A DNA stretch of 64,000 bases from DATARR01 sp034666985 (GTDB lineage: Bacteria > Acidobacteriota > Thermoanaerobaculia > Multivoradales > UBA5704), in contig JAXDKS010000045.1 in assembly GCA_034666985.1 (NCBI GenBank), positions 62,001-126,000 of the forward strand, read 5' to 3'. Made by a program: the position numbers and the translations under genes. A model generated the notes under the pieces. That model worked only from the letters and a program-made list of their open reading frames with translations. It was not told the origin of the DNA and searched no databases. Shown piece by piece: positions 8,504 through 17,069 of the stretch (position 1 is the stretch's first letter; the number at the start of each line of letters is the position of its first letter).

Positions 8504-8587
8504 CAAGCTTGCGCCGGCAGGATCCAAGCTTGAGGCGTCGCAACGGAAGCTTGAAAAGTCCCGCCCAAGCTTGTGACGCCCACGCCA
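8504..8587. repeat. 21-bp-period tandem array I (four units)
   Basis: AAGCTTG recurs at 8505, 8526, 8547 and 8567, spacings of 21, 21 and 20 bp; three copies are the full 8-bp palindrome CAAGCTTG and one is GAAGCTTG. The rest of each unit is diverged and GC-rich. The first core is embedded in a perfect 20-bp palindrome at 8498-8517. The array lies in the 250-bp divergent region between the Nudix gene and the beta-glucosidase. It shares its period, but not its sequence, with the arrays at 35828 and 56081. Confidence 0.75.
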
Positions 8588-8599
8588 GTCACCTCGCGA

Positions 8600-8615
8600 T
8601 GTAAACGAGTTTTCA
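8600..8615. promoter_or_regulatory. Candidate LacI-family operator upstream of the GH1 gene
   Basis: TGTAAACGAGTTTTCA is a 16-bp imperfect dyad (12 of 16 positions symmetric). It resembles TGTAATCGTTTACA found at the promoter of the divergent LacI-led operon at 22452. It sits 85 bp before the GH1 ATG. LacI-family regulators bind such TGTAA..TTACA-type dyads. This would put the beta-glucosidase in the same regulon. Confidence 0.45.
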
Positions 8616-8699
8616 CCCTATCGAGAGATGTCTTGTTGCGATAGAGTCCCTGAGGCTCATGGCTTCTCGTCCTCTCATCGTCCCCGGAGCTCTTCTCTC

Positions 8700-10049
8700 A
8701 TGACGGATACCATTTCCTTCCCCGACGATTTTCTGTGGGGCGCTGCCACGGCGGCGTATCAGGTGGAGGGCTCGCCGCTGGCGGACGGCGCGGGCCCCAG
8801 CATCTGGCAGCGCTTCACACACACGCCCTGGCTGGTGCCCAGCGGCGACACGGGCGATGTGGCGTGCGACCACTACCATCGCTACGAGGAGGACGTGCGG
8901 CTGATGCACGAGCTGGGGCTCAACGCCTACCGCTTCAGCGTGTCGTGGAGCCGCGTCCTCCCTGAAGGCACAGGCCGGGTCAACGAAAAAGGGCTCGATT
9001 TCTACCGCCGGCTGGTGGACGCCCTACTCGCCAACGGCATCAAGCCGCTCATCACCCTCTATCACTGGGATCTGCCCGCGGCCTTGGACGACCGCGGCGG
9101 CTGGCTCAATCGCGACGCGGCGAAGTGGTTCGCCGACTACGCGCAGGTGATGTTCCGCGCCCTGGACGACCGGGTGGAGATGTGGGCCACCCTCAACGAG
9201 CCCTGGGTGGTGACGGACGGCGGCTATCTCCACGGCGCCTTGGCCCCCGGTCACCGAAACCTTTTCGAAGCGCCCCTCGCTTCGCACAACCTCCTGCTCT
9301 CCCATGCCGCCGCGGTGGAGACCTACCGCGCCGAGGGGAAGCACCGCATCGGCCTGGTGGTGAACATCGAGCCCAAATATCCCGCCTCGGAGCACGAGGA
9401 CGACCTCGCCGCCATGCGCCGGGCCGAGGCCTACATGAATCAGCAGTACCTCGATCCCGTGTTCCACGGCTTCTATCCCGACGAGATGAAGGAGATCTTC
9501 GGCGAGGCTTGGCCGGACTTCCCGGAGGAGGACCTGAAGCGCATCCAGCAGCCGCTCGATTTCCTCGGCATCAACTACTACACGCGCAACGTCGTGCGCT
9601 TCGATCCCACGGCCCTGCCGGTGAAAGCGAGCGCCGTGCGGCAGAAGCGCCACGTCTACACGGAGACGAGTTGGGAGGTCTATCCCGAGGGCCTCACGGA
9701 CACGCTGACGTGGGTGAAACAGCGCTACGGCGACATCCCCCTCTACATCACGGAGAACGGCGCCGCCTTCTACGATCCGCCCACGGCCGAGAGCGAGGTC
9801 CAGGACCCGCTGCGGGTGGATTACCTGCGTAGCCACCTCAGGGCTGCCCACGACGCGATCGCACAGGGAGTCAATTTGCGCGGATATTACGTGTGGTCGC
9901 TCCTGGACAATCTGGAGTGGAGCCTGGGTTTCTCGAAACGGTTCGGGATCGTGCACGTGGATTTCGAGACACTGAAGCGGACGCCGAAGGCGAGCTCCCG
10001 GTTTTATGGCGAGGTGATCCGGACGAATGGTAGAGCGTTGGAGAAATAG
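8700..10049 (+). CDS. bglA: GH1 beta-glucosidase
   Basis: 449 aa from the ATG at 8700. The frame extends to 8628, but MTDTISFPDDFLWGAATAAY is the canonical GH1 N-terminus. Both catalytic glutamates of the retaining GH1 mechanism are present: acid/base in TLNEP (Glu167) and nucleophile in ITENG (Glu352). There is no signal peptide, so it acts in the cytoplasm, releasing glucose from the non-reducing end of imported beta-glucosides. It faces the leftward LacI-TonB-ABC operon, which would supply oligosaccharides. A possible LacI-type operator at 8600-8615 suggests shared control. Substrate linkage cannot be read from the sequence. Confidence 0.95.
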   Translation: MTDTISFPDDFLWGAATAAYQVEGSPLADGAGPSIWQRFTHTPWLVPSGDTGDVACDHYHRYEEDVRLMHELGLNAYRFSVSWSRVLPEGTGRVNEKGLDFYRRLVDALLANGIKPLITLYHWDLPAALDDRGGWLNRDAAKWFADYAQVMFRALDDRVEMWATLNEPWVVTDGGYLHGALAPGHRNLFEAPLASHNLLLSHAAAVETYRAEGKHRIGLVVNIEPKYPASEHEDDLAAMRRAEAYMNQQYLDPVFHGFYPDEMKEIFGEAWPDFPEEDLKRIQQPLDFLGINYYTRNVVRFDPTALPVKASAVRQKRHVYTETSWEVYPEGLTDTLTWVKQRYGDIPLYITENGAAFYDPPTAESEVQDPLRVDYLRSHLRAAHDAIAQGVNLRGYYVWSLLDNLEWSLGFSKRFGIVHVDFETLKRTPKASSRFYGEVIRTNGRALEK

Positions 10050-10097
10050 GAGCTACCTGGACAGGCCCCGCTCTCTGCGTCGCCGTCAACGCGGCCG

Positions 10098-10712
10098 TCA
10101 GCCGAAGTAGTACCAAAGCACAAAGGTGGCAGCAAGTCCGACCAGTCCCAAGAAAATGGCAAACGGCAATGAGATGCCCTTCCGCTTTCGGTAGGCTCTC
10201 CTTGCTTTTTCCTGTTGAGCGAGCGCGACGTCCAGGTAAGGGAGCTGTGGCTTTTTCCCCAGCGCTGAACCGGTGAGCCATTCCAGGAGGGCGTCAAGCT
10301 GCCTCGCTTCCAGCTCCTCGAGGCTGGTCAAAAGCTTCAGCTCCGGTGGCCGTTCACCAACCCACTCCGCCATGGTCCCTTGCCAATCGTCCGGAACCGA
10401 CGAGTGCCTGTCCTCGGTCGCTTCTACGAATAGCTCAGGACCTGTCCCTTGTTTCGTGATCCTGATGAAGTAGTAGCGCTTCGCAGGCCGTTTCTCTCCG
10501 TGGGCAATCAGGAGCTCAGAAGCACCGATGGTGAGCTGGAGCTCTATGCCCAGCCGGTTTTTTATGATCCCGATTTCGTTGCGTATCTGCGGTGCGAGAC
10601 GCTCCGCAACAGCGTGAAATCCCGTGGTCACTCTTTGGCTGTGAGCACGCTCTGCTTCGTCCCGGCGCTTTGCCGCCTCTTGCTCTTCCTCCAGGCGATC
10701 GATCCATTTCAT
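10098..10712 (-). CDS. Hypothetical tail-anchored protein
   Basis: 204 aa, family not recognised. The N-terminus is a charged helix (RLEEEQEAAKRRDEAERAH). A central mixed alpha/beta region follows (about residues 45-120), then a basic segment QQEKARRAYRKRK and one C-terminal membrane helix ending in VLWYYFG. This layout predicts a cytoplasmic domain anchored by its tail. It lies 42 bp downstream of a small gene on the same strand (10755-11009), so the two probably form an operon. Base composition is lower in GC than its neighbours, which may point to recent acquisition. Confidence 0.6.
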   Translation of the reverse strand: MKWIDRLEEEQEAAKRRDEAERAHSQRVTTGFHAVAERLAPQIRNEIGIIKNRLGIELQLTIGASELLIAHGEKRPAKRYYFIRITKQGTGPELFVEATEDRHSSVPDDWQGTMAEWVGERPPELKLLTSLEELEARQLDALLEWLTGSALGKKPQLPYLDVALAQQEKARRAYRKRKGISLPFAIFLGLVGLAATFVLWYYFG

Positions 10713-10754
10713 CGTTCAAGTCTCCGTACAATTCCTGACTTGGCAGGATCTGGC

Positions 10755-11009
10755 CTAGAGCCGGATCGTGACATCTTTGTGCTGGCCTTCGCCGATACTG
10801 ACAGTGAGTCTACGTGAGCCGCCCACGTAGACCTCTACCGAACCCACTGGAACCGATCTGAATTCGGCCTTGCCTCGCCGATCCGTATAAACTTCCAGGT
10901 GTGTCCCGGCAATTCCGAAGAAGCTTCCTGGAAAGCTGCAGTACACTCCTCGGCCGCTGACTGGATTGCCCGTTGAGCCCAGGAGATGCACAGTAAGAGA
11001 GCATGCCAT
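10755..11009 (-). CDS. Small beta-sandwich-like hypothetical protein
   Basis: 84 aa. The segments LTVHLLGSTGNPVSGRGVYC, YTDRRGKAEFRSVPVGSVEV and LTVSIGEGQHKDVTIRL read like one carboxypeptidase-regulatory/Ig-like beta-sandwich (pattern V-x-G..G-x-A-x-F..VP-x-G..V-x-V), a fold usually found as a module of surface proteins. Here it is a free-standing gene without a signal peptide. It is upstream of, and in the same orientation as, the tail-anchored protein gene. Function unknown. Confidence 0.5.
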   Translation of the reverse strand: MACSLTVHLLGSTGNPVSGRGVYCSFPGSFFGIAGTHLEVYTDRRGKAEFRSVPVGSVEVYVGGSRRLTVSIGEGQHKDVTIRL

Positions 11010-11133
11010 TGGGTTCTCCCCTCACCGCGGCAGATGATCGTCTAGACCGTCTCGAGCTGGCAGAAGAACAGGGACATTCAGCAGAGGATACCATGGAGGC
11101 GAGAGGAGGCAGGCCCGCTCCGCAGGGGACCTC

Positions 11134-14061
11134 CTATCGCTTCACCACCACCTCCGCCGGCACCGTCCGGATCACCTTCTCCCCGAACACGATCCCCCCG
11201 GGCGGCACCTTCAGCGTTCCCCCGATCCGCAACCGCACGGCGTTTCCTTCCGGAATCAGCGAATAGTCTAGAAGTCCCCAGGGTGTGGGGAGATGCCGGA
11301 CGCTGACGACGCCGGGGGCGGCGACCCAAGCAGCGGGGACTCCGGCGGCGAGGACCAGGGCCTGGTCGGAGTCCCTTTCGTACGCCAGGAGGTCGAGGAA
11401 GGAGCGGATGAAGTCCGAGGCGACCCAGGTGTGGGGGAGGTCGCCCAGGAAACTGGGGACGCGCAGGTCGCGGTAGACCACCTCCGGCCACTGGTTCCAG
11501 CCGGCGGGCCGGCGGTCTTTCAGGAAGGAATCGAGGAGCTGGTGGGCGCGGTCCGTCCAGCCCAGGCGAAGGAAGGCGCCGACCGCGCGCAGCTCGTAGG
11601 GGGTGTAAGCCTTCCAGTCTCCCGTCCGGCGGTGCTCGACCTCCTGCCAGTAGCGCTCGAAGGTGTGATCGAGGACCGGGCGTGGCAGGTTCGCCAACTC
11701 GCCTCCAGGGCTCAGGGCGATGGTGGTCGAGGTGGCGTCGAAGTCCGCCAGGTCCGCAGAGCCGGGGATGTAGTCGAGGCCGGCGTCCGCGATCACCCGC
11801 CTCAGAGAAGCGTAGAGGTCGGTGCGGAATTCGTCGCGGATGACGCCCCAGCGAGCGGCTTCATCCGACTTGCCCATGGCCTGAGCAAGATCGGCCGCGT
11901 CCTTCAATCCCTTGAGGGCGAAGAAGTCGTCCCAGTAGGAGTGGACGGGATGGGCCGAGTAGCCCTCGTGACTGATGGATTCGGGGAGGAGGCCGAAGAA
12001 CCGCAGCTTGCTGGGCTGGCGGTATTCGTCGGTGCGGCGCTGGCGGCGGAGCTCGTCGATGTAGGCGACGGTCTTCTCGACGTGCGGCCAGACTTTCTCC
12101 ACCAGGGCGGCATCACCGGTGTAGCGCCAATACTCCGCCACCAGGAACAGGAATTCGCCGTGGCTGTCGTTCTCGGGCACGGGGTCAGCCCCGCGGGAGT
12201 CGACACAGCAGGGAATCTTGCCGCTGGGAAACTGATAGGGGGCGAACCATTCGATCAGCTCTCGCACCTCGTCCGGATGGCCGGCGCGCAGCAGGGCGAA
12301 CGAGGTGAGGGAGCCGTCGCGGATCCAGGTGCGGGAGTAGGAGCGGGAGCCCGGCTGGATGGCGGGGCCGTCTCGATTGATGAGGATGTGGGCGACGGCG
12401 GTCTTGAACGTTTTGACGAGCGGGTCCGCCGCCGGGGGAAGGTGGAGCTCGACGCGGTCGAGGCGCTGGTGCCAGTCGCGGGCGACGGCAGAGAGGGCGG
12501 TTTCTTGCCCGGCCGCATGGAAGGGTACGGCGACGTCAACCACCTTCTCCCCATCGGCAGGAACATTCAGCTCCCAGGCGAATGCGCCCGAAGCGTAGCC
12601 GAAGGAATCCGCAACACGGGTCGCCGCAGGGAGCTTCCCCTGGCGGAGGTGCTCGGAGATCTCGCCGCTGTCGAAAGTCGTGGTGCCGAAGGCGGCGGGC
12701 GCGGTCTTCGGGATCACGCTGCGCTTGCCGTTCACGATTGCCGTGTGGCCATCCCAGACGATCTCGTGGATGGGCGAGACGCCTCCCGGGTTGTTCAGGA
12801 ATTGGGTGGGCGGGTTCACCTGGAAGGGGCGCAGGGCCAAATAGAGTCGCACGTGCTTCGCTTTGCCACCACGATTGCGGACGGCATAGCGCGCTCGCAG
12901 CTCCGAGCGGCCTGGAGACCCTGAGGCGAAGGCGGTGACGCTCAGGGAGAGATCGCCGCGGGTCCAGGTGACGGTGGGGATGGGAAGGTAGCCGTCGACC
13001 AGCGTCTGGGCCGTCTCGACGTTCGCCCAGGAGATCAGCTCGCCGTCCACGAAGAGGAAGGGCTCGATCGAGAAGGCCCCCTGCCCCACCTCCAGAGCGC
13101 CGTCCTCCCCCAGGAGCCCTTCGTCCACGTCGCCGTCGACGCCCACGACGGTCCAGTATTCCTGCTCGCCGGAGAAAGAACGGGGATACGAGCCCCGTGG
13201 GGCATCCTTCGCGATCGCCGCGAAGAAGGCGTTGATCGAGGGCGCCCAATCGAGGGGTTTGACGTCGATGCGGGGTCTGGCAGGTTGACGGAACCGCAGC
13301 CGGAGATATCGCGATTCCGTTTCCGGCAGGTACAGATCATCCCGCCCCCCGTTGCCGCCAATCACCTCGCGAATCGCCATCCAGGCCTGGCCGTCGTCCG
13401 AGATCTCGACGGCGTAATGATCGGCGGCGGCGCCGGGCTCCCAGTCGATCACCAGGCCACCGTATTCGCGGGATTCGAGGAAGTCGAGAGTGACCCCGTC
13501 GGCGGAGGAAGTGACGGCAGGCGTCCGGGTGTAGGGATGCTCCGGGGGCAGCTCGGTGAAGGTGAGATCGTCGATCCAGACCGTGCCCTTGCCTCCCGTG
13601 CCGGCCGTGACGGCGAATTCGATCGCCGCCACCTGCTTCATCTCGCCGCCGCCCGCGGGACCCCAGGCGAACTCGATCTGCCGCTTCTTCGTCCGCACCT
13701 GCCGCCAGTCGCGGGGAAATTCGAAAGCTTTCCGGTTGATCCACCAGACGTTCTGACCCGAGGGATCGATCAGCTTGAGCTCGAGATTGTTGACCGGTGC
13801 CTCGGCGCGGAGGCGGAAGGAGACCTCCCAGTTGACGGGCAGGTCGAGATGGAATTCTTTGTGGGCCACGGCGTAACCAGCGCCGCCGTGAAAATCGAAA
13901 TCGAGGCGCAGAGCCTCCTGGTCGCCGGAAAGGTCAAGTCGTACACCGTCCGAGGGCGTCGCGGTCCAGCCGGAAATAGTTTTGAAGTCGTCCAGGGTCC
14001 GCGTCTGGGCGGCGAGCGGCGAGGCGATCGCCAGCAGAAGGAGAACTGCGATCGATCTCAC
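11134..14061 (-). CDS. Exported six-hairpin glycosidase with discoidin (F5/8-type) domain
   Basis: 975 aa from the GTG at 14061. The frame is open further upstream to 14802, but that part is the antisense-frame shadow of the permease gene; the GTG overlaps the permease stop by 4 bp and begins an excellent signal peptide (RSIAVLLLLAIASPLAAQ). Residues about 20-170 and 180-290 look like carbohydrate-binding/discoidin beta-sandwiches. The C-terminal 500 residues form an (alpha/alpha)6 barrel with conserved acidic segments YSRTWIRDGS and NDSHGEF, the likely catalytic region. It is the last gene of the LacI-led operon. It probably trims oligosaccharides in the periplasm; the exact GH family is not assigned. 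Confidence 0.8.
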   Translation of the reverse strand: MRSIAVLLLLAIASPLAAQTRTLDDFKTISGWTATPSDGVRLDLSGDQEALRLDFDFHGGAGYAVAHKEFHLDLPVNWEVSFRLRAEAPVNNLELKLIDPSGQNVWWINRKAFEFPRDWRQVRTKKRQIEFAWGPAGGGEMKQVAAIEFAVTAGTGGKGTVWIDDLTFTELPPEHPYTRTPAVTSSADGVTLDFLESREYGGLVIDWEPGAAADHYAVEISDDGQAWMAIREVIGGNGGRDDLYLPETESRYLRLRFRQPARPRIDVKPLDWAPSINAFFAAIAKDAPRGSYPRSFSGEQEYWTVVGVDGDVDEGLLGEDGALEVGQGAFSIEPFLFVDGELISWANVETAQTLVDGYLPIPTVTWTRGDLSLSVTAFASGSPGRSELRARYAVRNRGGKAKHVRLYLALRPFQVNPPTQFLNNPGGVSPIHEIVWDGHTAIVNGKRSVIPKTAPAAFGTTTFDSGEISEHLRQGKLPAATRVADSFGYASGAFAWELNVPADGEKVVDVAVPFHAAGQETALSAVARDWHQRLDRVELHLPPAADPLVKTFKTAVAHILINRDGPAIQPGSRSYSRTWIRDGSLTSFALLRAGHPDEVRELIEWFAPYQFPSGKIPCCVDSRGADPVPENDSHGEFLFLVAEYWRYTGDAALVEKVWPHVEKTVAYIDELRRQRRTDEYRQPSKLRFFGLLPESISHEGYSAHPVHSYWDDFFALKGLKDAADLAQAMGKSDEAARWGVIRDEFRTDLYASLRRVIADAGLDYIPGSADLADFDATSTTIALSPGGELANLPRPVLDHTFERYWQEVEHRRTGDWKAYTPYELRAVGAFLRLGWTDRAHQLLDSFLKDRRPAGWNQWPEVVYRDLRVPSFLGDLPHTWVASDFIRSFLDLLAYERDSDQALVLAAGVPAAWVAAPGVVSVRHLPTPWGLLDYSLIPEGNAVRLRIGGTLKVPPGGIVFGEKVIRTVPAEVVVKR

Positions 14062-14879
14062 TCCTTCAATCCACCCATCAGCAGGCCCTGCACGTAATGG
14101 CGCTGGAGGAAGAGGAAGAGCAGCAGCACGGGCATGACGGTCAGGACGGAGCCGGCCATCATCAGCTCCGTGTCCTGCACGTGCTCGCCGAAAAGGTTGG
14201 CGAGGGCCACCGGCAGCGTGTATTTCGCGTCGTCGGCGAGCACCACCAGCGGCCAGAAGAAATCGTTCCAGGTCCCTAAGAACGTGAAGATGGCGAGCGT
14301 GACCAGGACGGGCCGGCAGAGCGGCAGGATGATCTCCGCGAAGATGCGGACCTCGCTGGCGCCGTCGATGCGAGCGGCATCCAGTAGCTCGTCGGGGATG
14401 GAGAGGGCATACTGGCGGACGAGAAAGATGCCGAAAATGGTGGCCATGCCGGGGAGGATCACCCCCCAGTAGCTCCCCACGAGCCCCAATTGCCGCATGA
14501 GTAGGAAGAGGGGGAGGATCGCCACCTGCGCCGGGAGCACCAGGGCTCCGAGCAGGAAACCGAAGATCTTCCCCCGGCCGGGGAAGCGGAGCTTGGCGAA
14601 GGCGTAGCCCGCCATGGCGTTCAACAGCACGGAGAGGACGGTGACCGATACGGCCAGCAAGGCGCTGTTGAACAGCACCCGGCCGATGTTGAGGTGGACG
14701 AACAGCTCGCGGTAGTGATCGAACGTGACGTGGCTGGGGAAGAAGGGGGGCGGCTCGGAGCTCGCCTCGCCGGTCGGCATCAGCGAGGCCATGATCATCC
14801 ACACCAGGGGCAGGAGCGTGAGGACCGCCCCGGCGATCAGGGCCGCATGGAGGAGCAGGCTGGTGAGCGGCTTCTTCAT
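14058..14879 (-). CDS. ABC sugar transporter permease, MalG type
   Basis: 273 aa from the ATG at 14879, which overlaps the stop of the first permease (ATGA). Six membrane helices are visible. The cytoplasmic EAA loop that docks on the ATPase reads AARIDGASEVRIFAEIILPL, typical of the carbohydrate-uptake CUT1 family, and the protein ends MGGLKE as MalG-type subunits do. Together with the preceding permease and binding lipoprotein it forms an oligosaccharide importer. No ATP-binding subunit is encoded in the operon, so a shared MsmK/UgpC-type ATPase from elsewhere would be needed. Confidence 0.92.
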   Translation of the reverse strand: MKKPLTSLLLHAALIAGAVLTLLPLVWMIMASLMPTGEASSEPPPFFPSHVTFDHYRELFVHLNIGRVLFNSALLAVSVTVLSVLLNAMAGYAFAKLRFPGRGKIFGFLLGALVLPAQVAILPLFLLMRQLGLVGSYWGVILPGMATIFGIFLVRQYALSIPDELLDAARIDGASEVRIFAEIILPLCRPVLVTLAIFTFLGTWNDFFWPLVVLADDAKYTLPVALANLFGEHVQDTELMMAGSVLTVMPVLLLFLFLQRHYVQGLLMGGLKE

Positions 14880-15781
14880 GCTTCCCTTCCCTTCGCCAGG
14901 CGCACCTGCAGCGTGGTGGCGGCCAGGATCACGAGGAAGAGAATGAAGGCGACGGCCGCCGCGTAGCCCATGTGCCAGAAGCGGAAACCCTCCTTGTACA
15001 TGAGGAGGGCGACGCTCAGGGTGCTGTTCAGGGGCTCGCCCTGGCGGGTGAGCACGAAGGGCTCGGCGAAAAGCTGGAAGTAGCCGATGCAGGTCATCAC
15101 CGCCACGAAAAGGAAGGTTGGAGCCAGCATCGGCAGGGTCACGTCCCGGAGCTGGCGCCACCAGCCCGCCCCTTCCAGACGGGCCGCTTCATAAAGGGAT
15201 TCGGGGATGCTCTGCAGGCCGGCCGCGAGGATGATCATGTTGGCGCCGAAGTTCTTCCAGATCGACAGCAGGATGATGGCGGGCATGGCCCAGCGGGTGT
15301 CCCCCAGCCAGTCGATGGGAGCGATCCCGAACCAGCCCAGGGCATGGTTCAGCAGCCCGAATTGAGGGTGATAGAGATAGCGCCAGACGGCCGCGATCGC
15401 CACCAGGGTGGTCACCGCGGGAGCGAAGAAGGCGGTGCGGAAGATCCCCGGGAAGCGGGTGAGCTTCGATTGGATCATCAGCGCCGCCGCCAGCGACACC
15501 ATGACGGTCAGCGGGCCGCCCACCAGCACGAAATAGAACGTGTTGCGCATCGCCTGCCAGAAGAGCCGGTCGCGCAGCAGATGGGAGTAGTTCTCGAAAC
15601 CCACGAGGCGGAGATTGCGCCAGTCGGCTACGGCGTAGAGGTCGAAGTCGGTGAGGCTCAAGAGCAGGGCGGCGGCGATCGGCAGCAGGAAGAACAGGAA
15701 GATGATGGCGAGCCCCGGCCCCACGAACAGCCAGGCGGCTCGCACCTCGCTCGGTATCGATCGGCGGCGCGGATCAGCCAT
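14876..15781 (-). CDS. ABC sugar transporter permease, MalF type
   Basis: 301 aa with six membrane helices. The EAA-loop segment YEAARLEGAGWWRQLRDVTLP marks a CUT1 permease, and the N-terminal WLFVGPGLAIIFLFFLLPI is typical of the MalF/UgpA side. The start overlaps the binding-protein gene stop by 8 bp and the stop overlaps the second permease start by 4 bp. It forms the membrane channel for sugars delivered by the lipoprotein at 15774-17069. Confidence 0.92.
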   Translation of the reverse strand: MADPRRRSIPSEVRAAWLFVGPGLAIIFLFFLLPIAAALLLSLTDFDLYAVADWRNLRLVGFENYSHLLRDRLFWQAMRNTFYFVLVGGPLTVMVSLAAALMIQSKLTRFPGIFRTAFFAPAVTTLVAIAAVWRYLYHPQFGLLNHALGWFGIAPIDWLGDTRWAMPAIILLSIWKNFGANMIILAAGLQSIPESLYEAARLEGAGWWRQLRDVTLPMLAPTFLFVAVMTCIGYFQLFAEPFVLTRQGEPLNSTLSVALLMYKEGFRFWHMGYAAAVAFILFLVILAATTLQVRLAKGREA

Positions 15782-17069
15782 GGGGACGCCTCCGCTCCAG
15801 CACCTGGCGGCGCTTCGCCAGGATGCGGTCCACCCGCTTGTCGAGATCAGTCAAGGCGGCGTCGACCGTCGTCCGGCCGCGGATGGCAGGCTCCAGGCTC
15901 TGCCAGATCTGGACCGTGATCTCCTCCCACTCCGGCACTTTGGGGGCCGGCACCACCCGCTCGAGCTGGGCGCGGAAAGCCGCGGTCTGGGGATCGCCGG
16001 CCAGGGAGGGAGAGGCCCAGGAGGTGGCTCGCGACGGCAAGTCGCCGGTGAGCTCGTGGAAGCGCACCTGCATGGCGGGCGCGGAGAGGAACTCTATGAG
16101 CTTCCAGACCTCCTCGGGATGGCGGGAGGCGCGGAACAGGACCAGGCTGGCGCCACCGGCCACGGAGACGCCGGGCCAGTCGCGGGAATTGTCCGGAGCG
16201 GGCATGGGGGCCGTCTTCCATTTATCCTGCATGTCCGCGGGCAGCCGGCGGCGAAACTCGCCGACGTTCCACGGGCCGGTGATGTAGAAGGCGTAGTCGC
16301 CGGCGGCGAACTGCTGGTAGACGCTGACGATCTGGCTGTTGGACCAGGCCGGAGCGAGGCCGCTGCGGAAGAGGCCGACGTAGAAGCCGGCGGCCTGGCG
16401 GAAGGCGGGCGAGCGGAAGTCACCGTAGCGGTCACCGTCGCGCAGCAGGCCGGCGCCGAGCTCGCGGCCGAGGATCACGGGCTGCTCGTGCTCGTCGACG
16501 GGCAGGAGGATGGCGAAGCGCCCCGGGCCTCCCCGCGACTTGACGCGCCGCATGGCCTCCAGCCACTGGCTCCAGGTGCGGGGCGGCTCCGGGAAGCCCG
16601 CCGCCGCCAGCAGGTCGGTGCGGTAGAAGAGGAGGCGGGTGTCCACGTACCAGGGGATGCCGCGCACGAAGCCGTCCACGACGTTGGTGTCCCAGATGCC
16701 CGGGAAGTAGTCCATCTGGGCGATCACGGAGGAGCGGCTCACCTGCTCGTCCAGCCGCGCGATGGCTTCCAGGTTGGCGAGCTCGGGAATCCAGGTGTTG
16801 CCCACCTGCGCGAGGTCCGGCGTGACGCCGCCCACACAGGCGGTGAGGAGCTTCTCGTGGGCGTTGAGGAAGGGGATCTGTTGCACGTCGACGCGGATGC
16901 CCGGGTTGCGGCGCTCGAACTCGGGGATGAGGTCCTTCACCACCTCCCCTTCCCGGCCCAGGGCCCAGAAGCGGAGAGTGACGCCGGTGTCCGCGGTGTC
17001 TGCACGAGGCGCGCAGGAGGCGAGGGAGGCCGTCAGGAGGAGCCCCATGAGCCGGATACGACCACTCAA
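15774..17069 (-). CDS. ABC sugar-binding lipoprotein
   Basis: 431 aa. The signal peptide ends in lipobox LASC, so the mature protein is lipid-anchored in the periplasm. The mature N-terminus VTLRFWALGREGEVVKDLIP and the following FERRNPGIRVDV are the standard opening of family-1 extracellular solute-binding proteins for oligosaccharides. It delivers the sugar to the two permeases encoded next. The start overlaps the stop of the glycoamylase-like gene by 4 bp. Binding specificity is not readable, but context argues for beta-gluco-oligosaccharides. Confidence 0.93.
   Translation of the reverse strand: MSGRIRLMGLLLTASLASCAPRADTADTGVTLRFWALGREGEVVKDLIPEFERRNPGIRVDVQQIPFLNAHEKLLTACVGGVTPDLAQVGNTWIPELANLEAIARLDEQVSRSSVIAQMDYFPGIWDTNVVDGFVRGIPWYVDTRLLFYRTDLLAAAGFPEPPRTWSQWLEAMRRVKSRGGPGRFAILLPVDEHEQPVILGRELGAGLLRDGDRYGDFRSPAFRQAAGFYVGLFRSGLAPAWSNSQIVSVYQQFAAGDYAFYITGPWNVGEFRRRLPADMQDKWKTAPMPAPDNSRDWPGVSVAGGASLVLFRASRHPEEVWKLIEFLSAPAMQVRFHELTGDLPSRATSWASPSLAGDPQTAAFRAQLERVVPAPKVPEWEEITVQIWQSLEPAIRGRTTVDAALTDLDKRVDRILAKRRQVLERRRPHG

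Noticed and set aside
8504..8587. Vector polylinker or adaptor contamination (HindIII and BamHI sites close together)
   Set aside because: The sites recur at 21-bp spacing within chromosomal sequence continuous with both flanking genes, and no other vector sequence is seen.
14062..14802. N-terminal 247-residue extension of the discoidin glycosidase
   Set aside because: It is an Arg/Pro-rich out-of-frame reading of the MalG-type permease; a signal peptide starts at the GTG at 14061.
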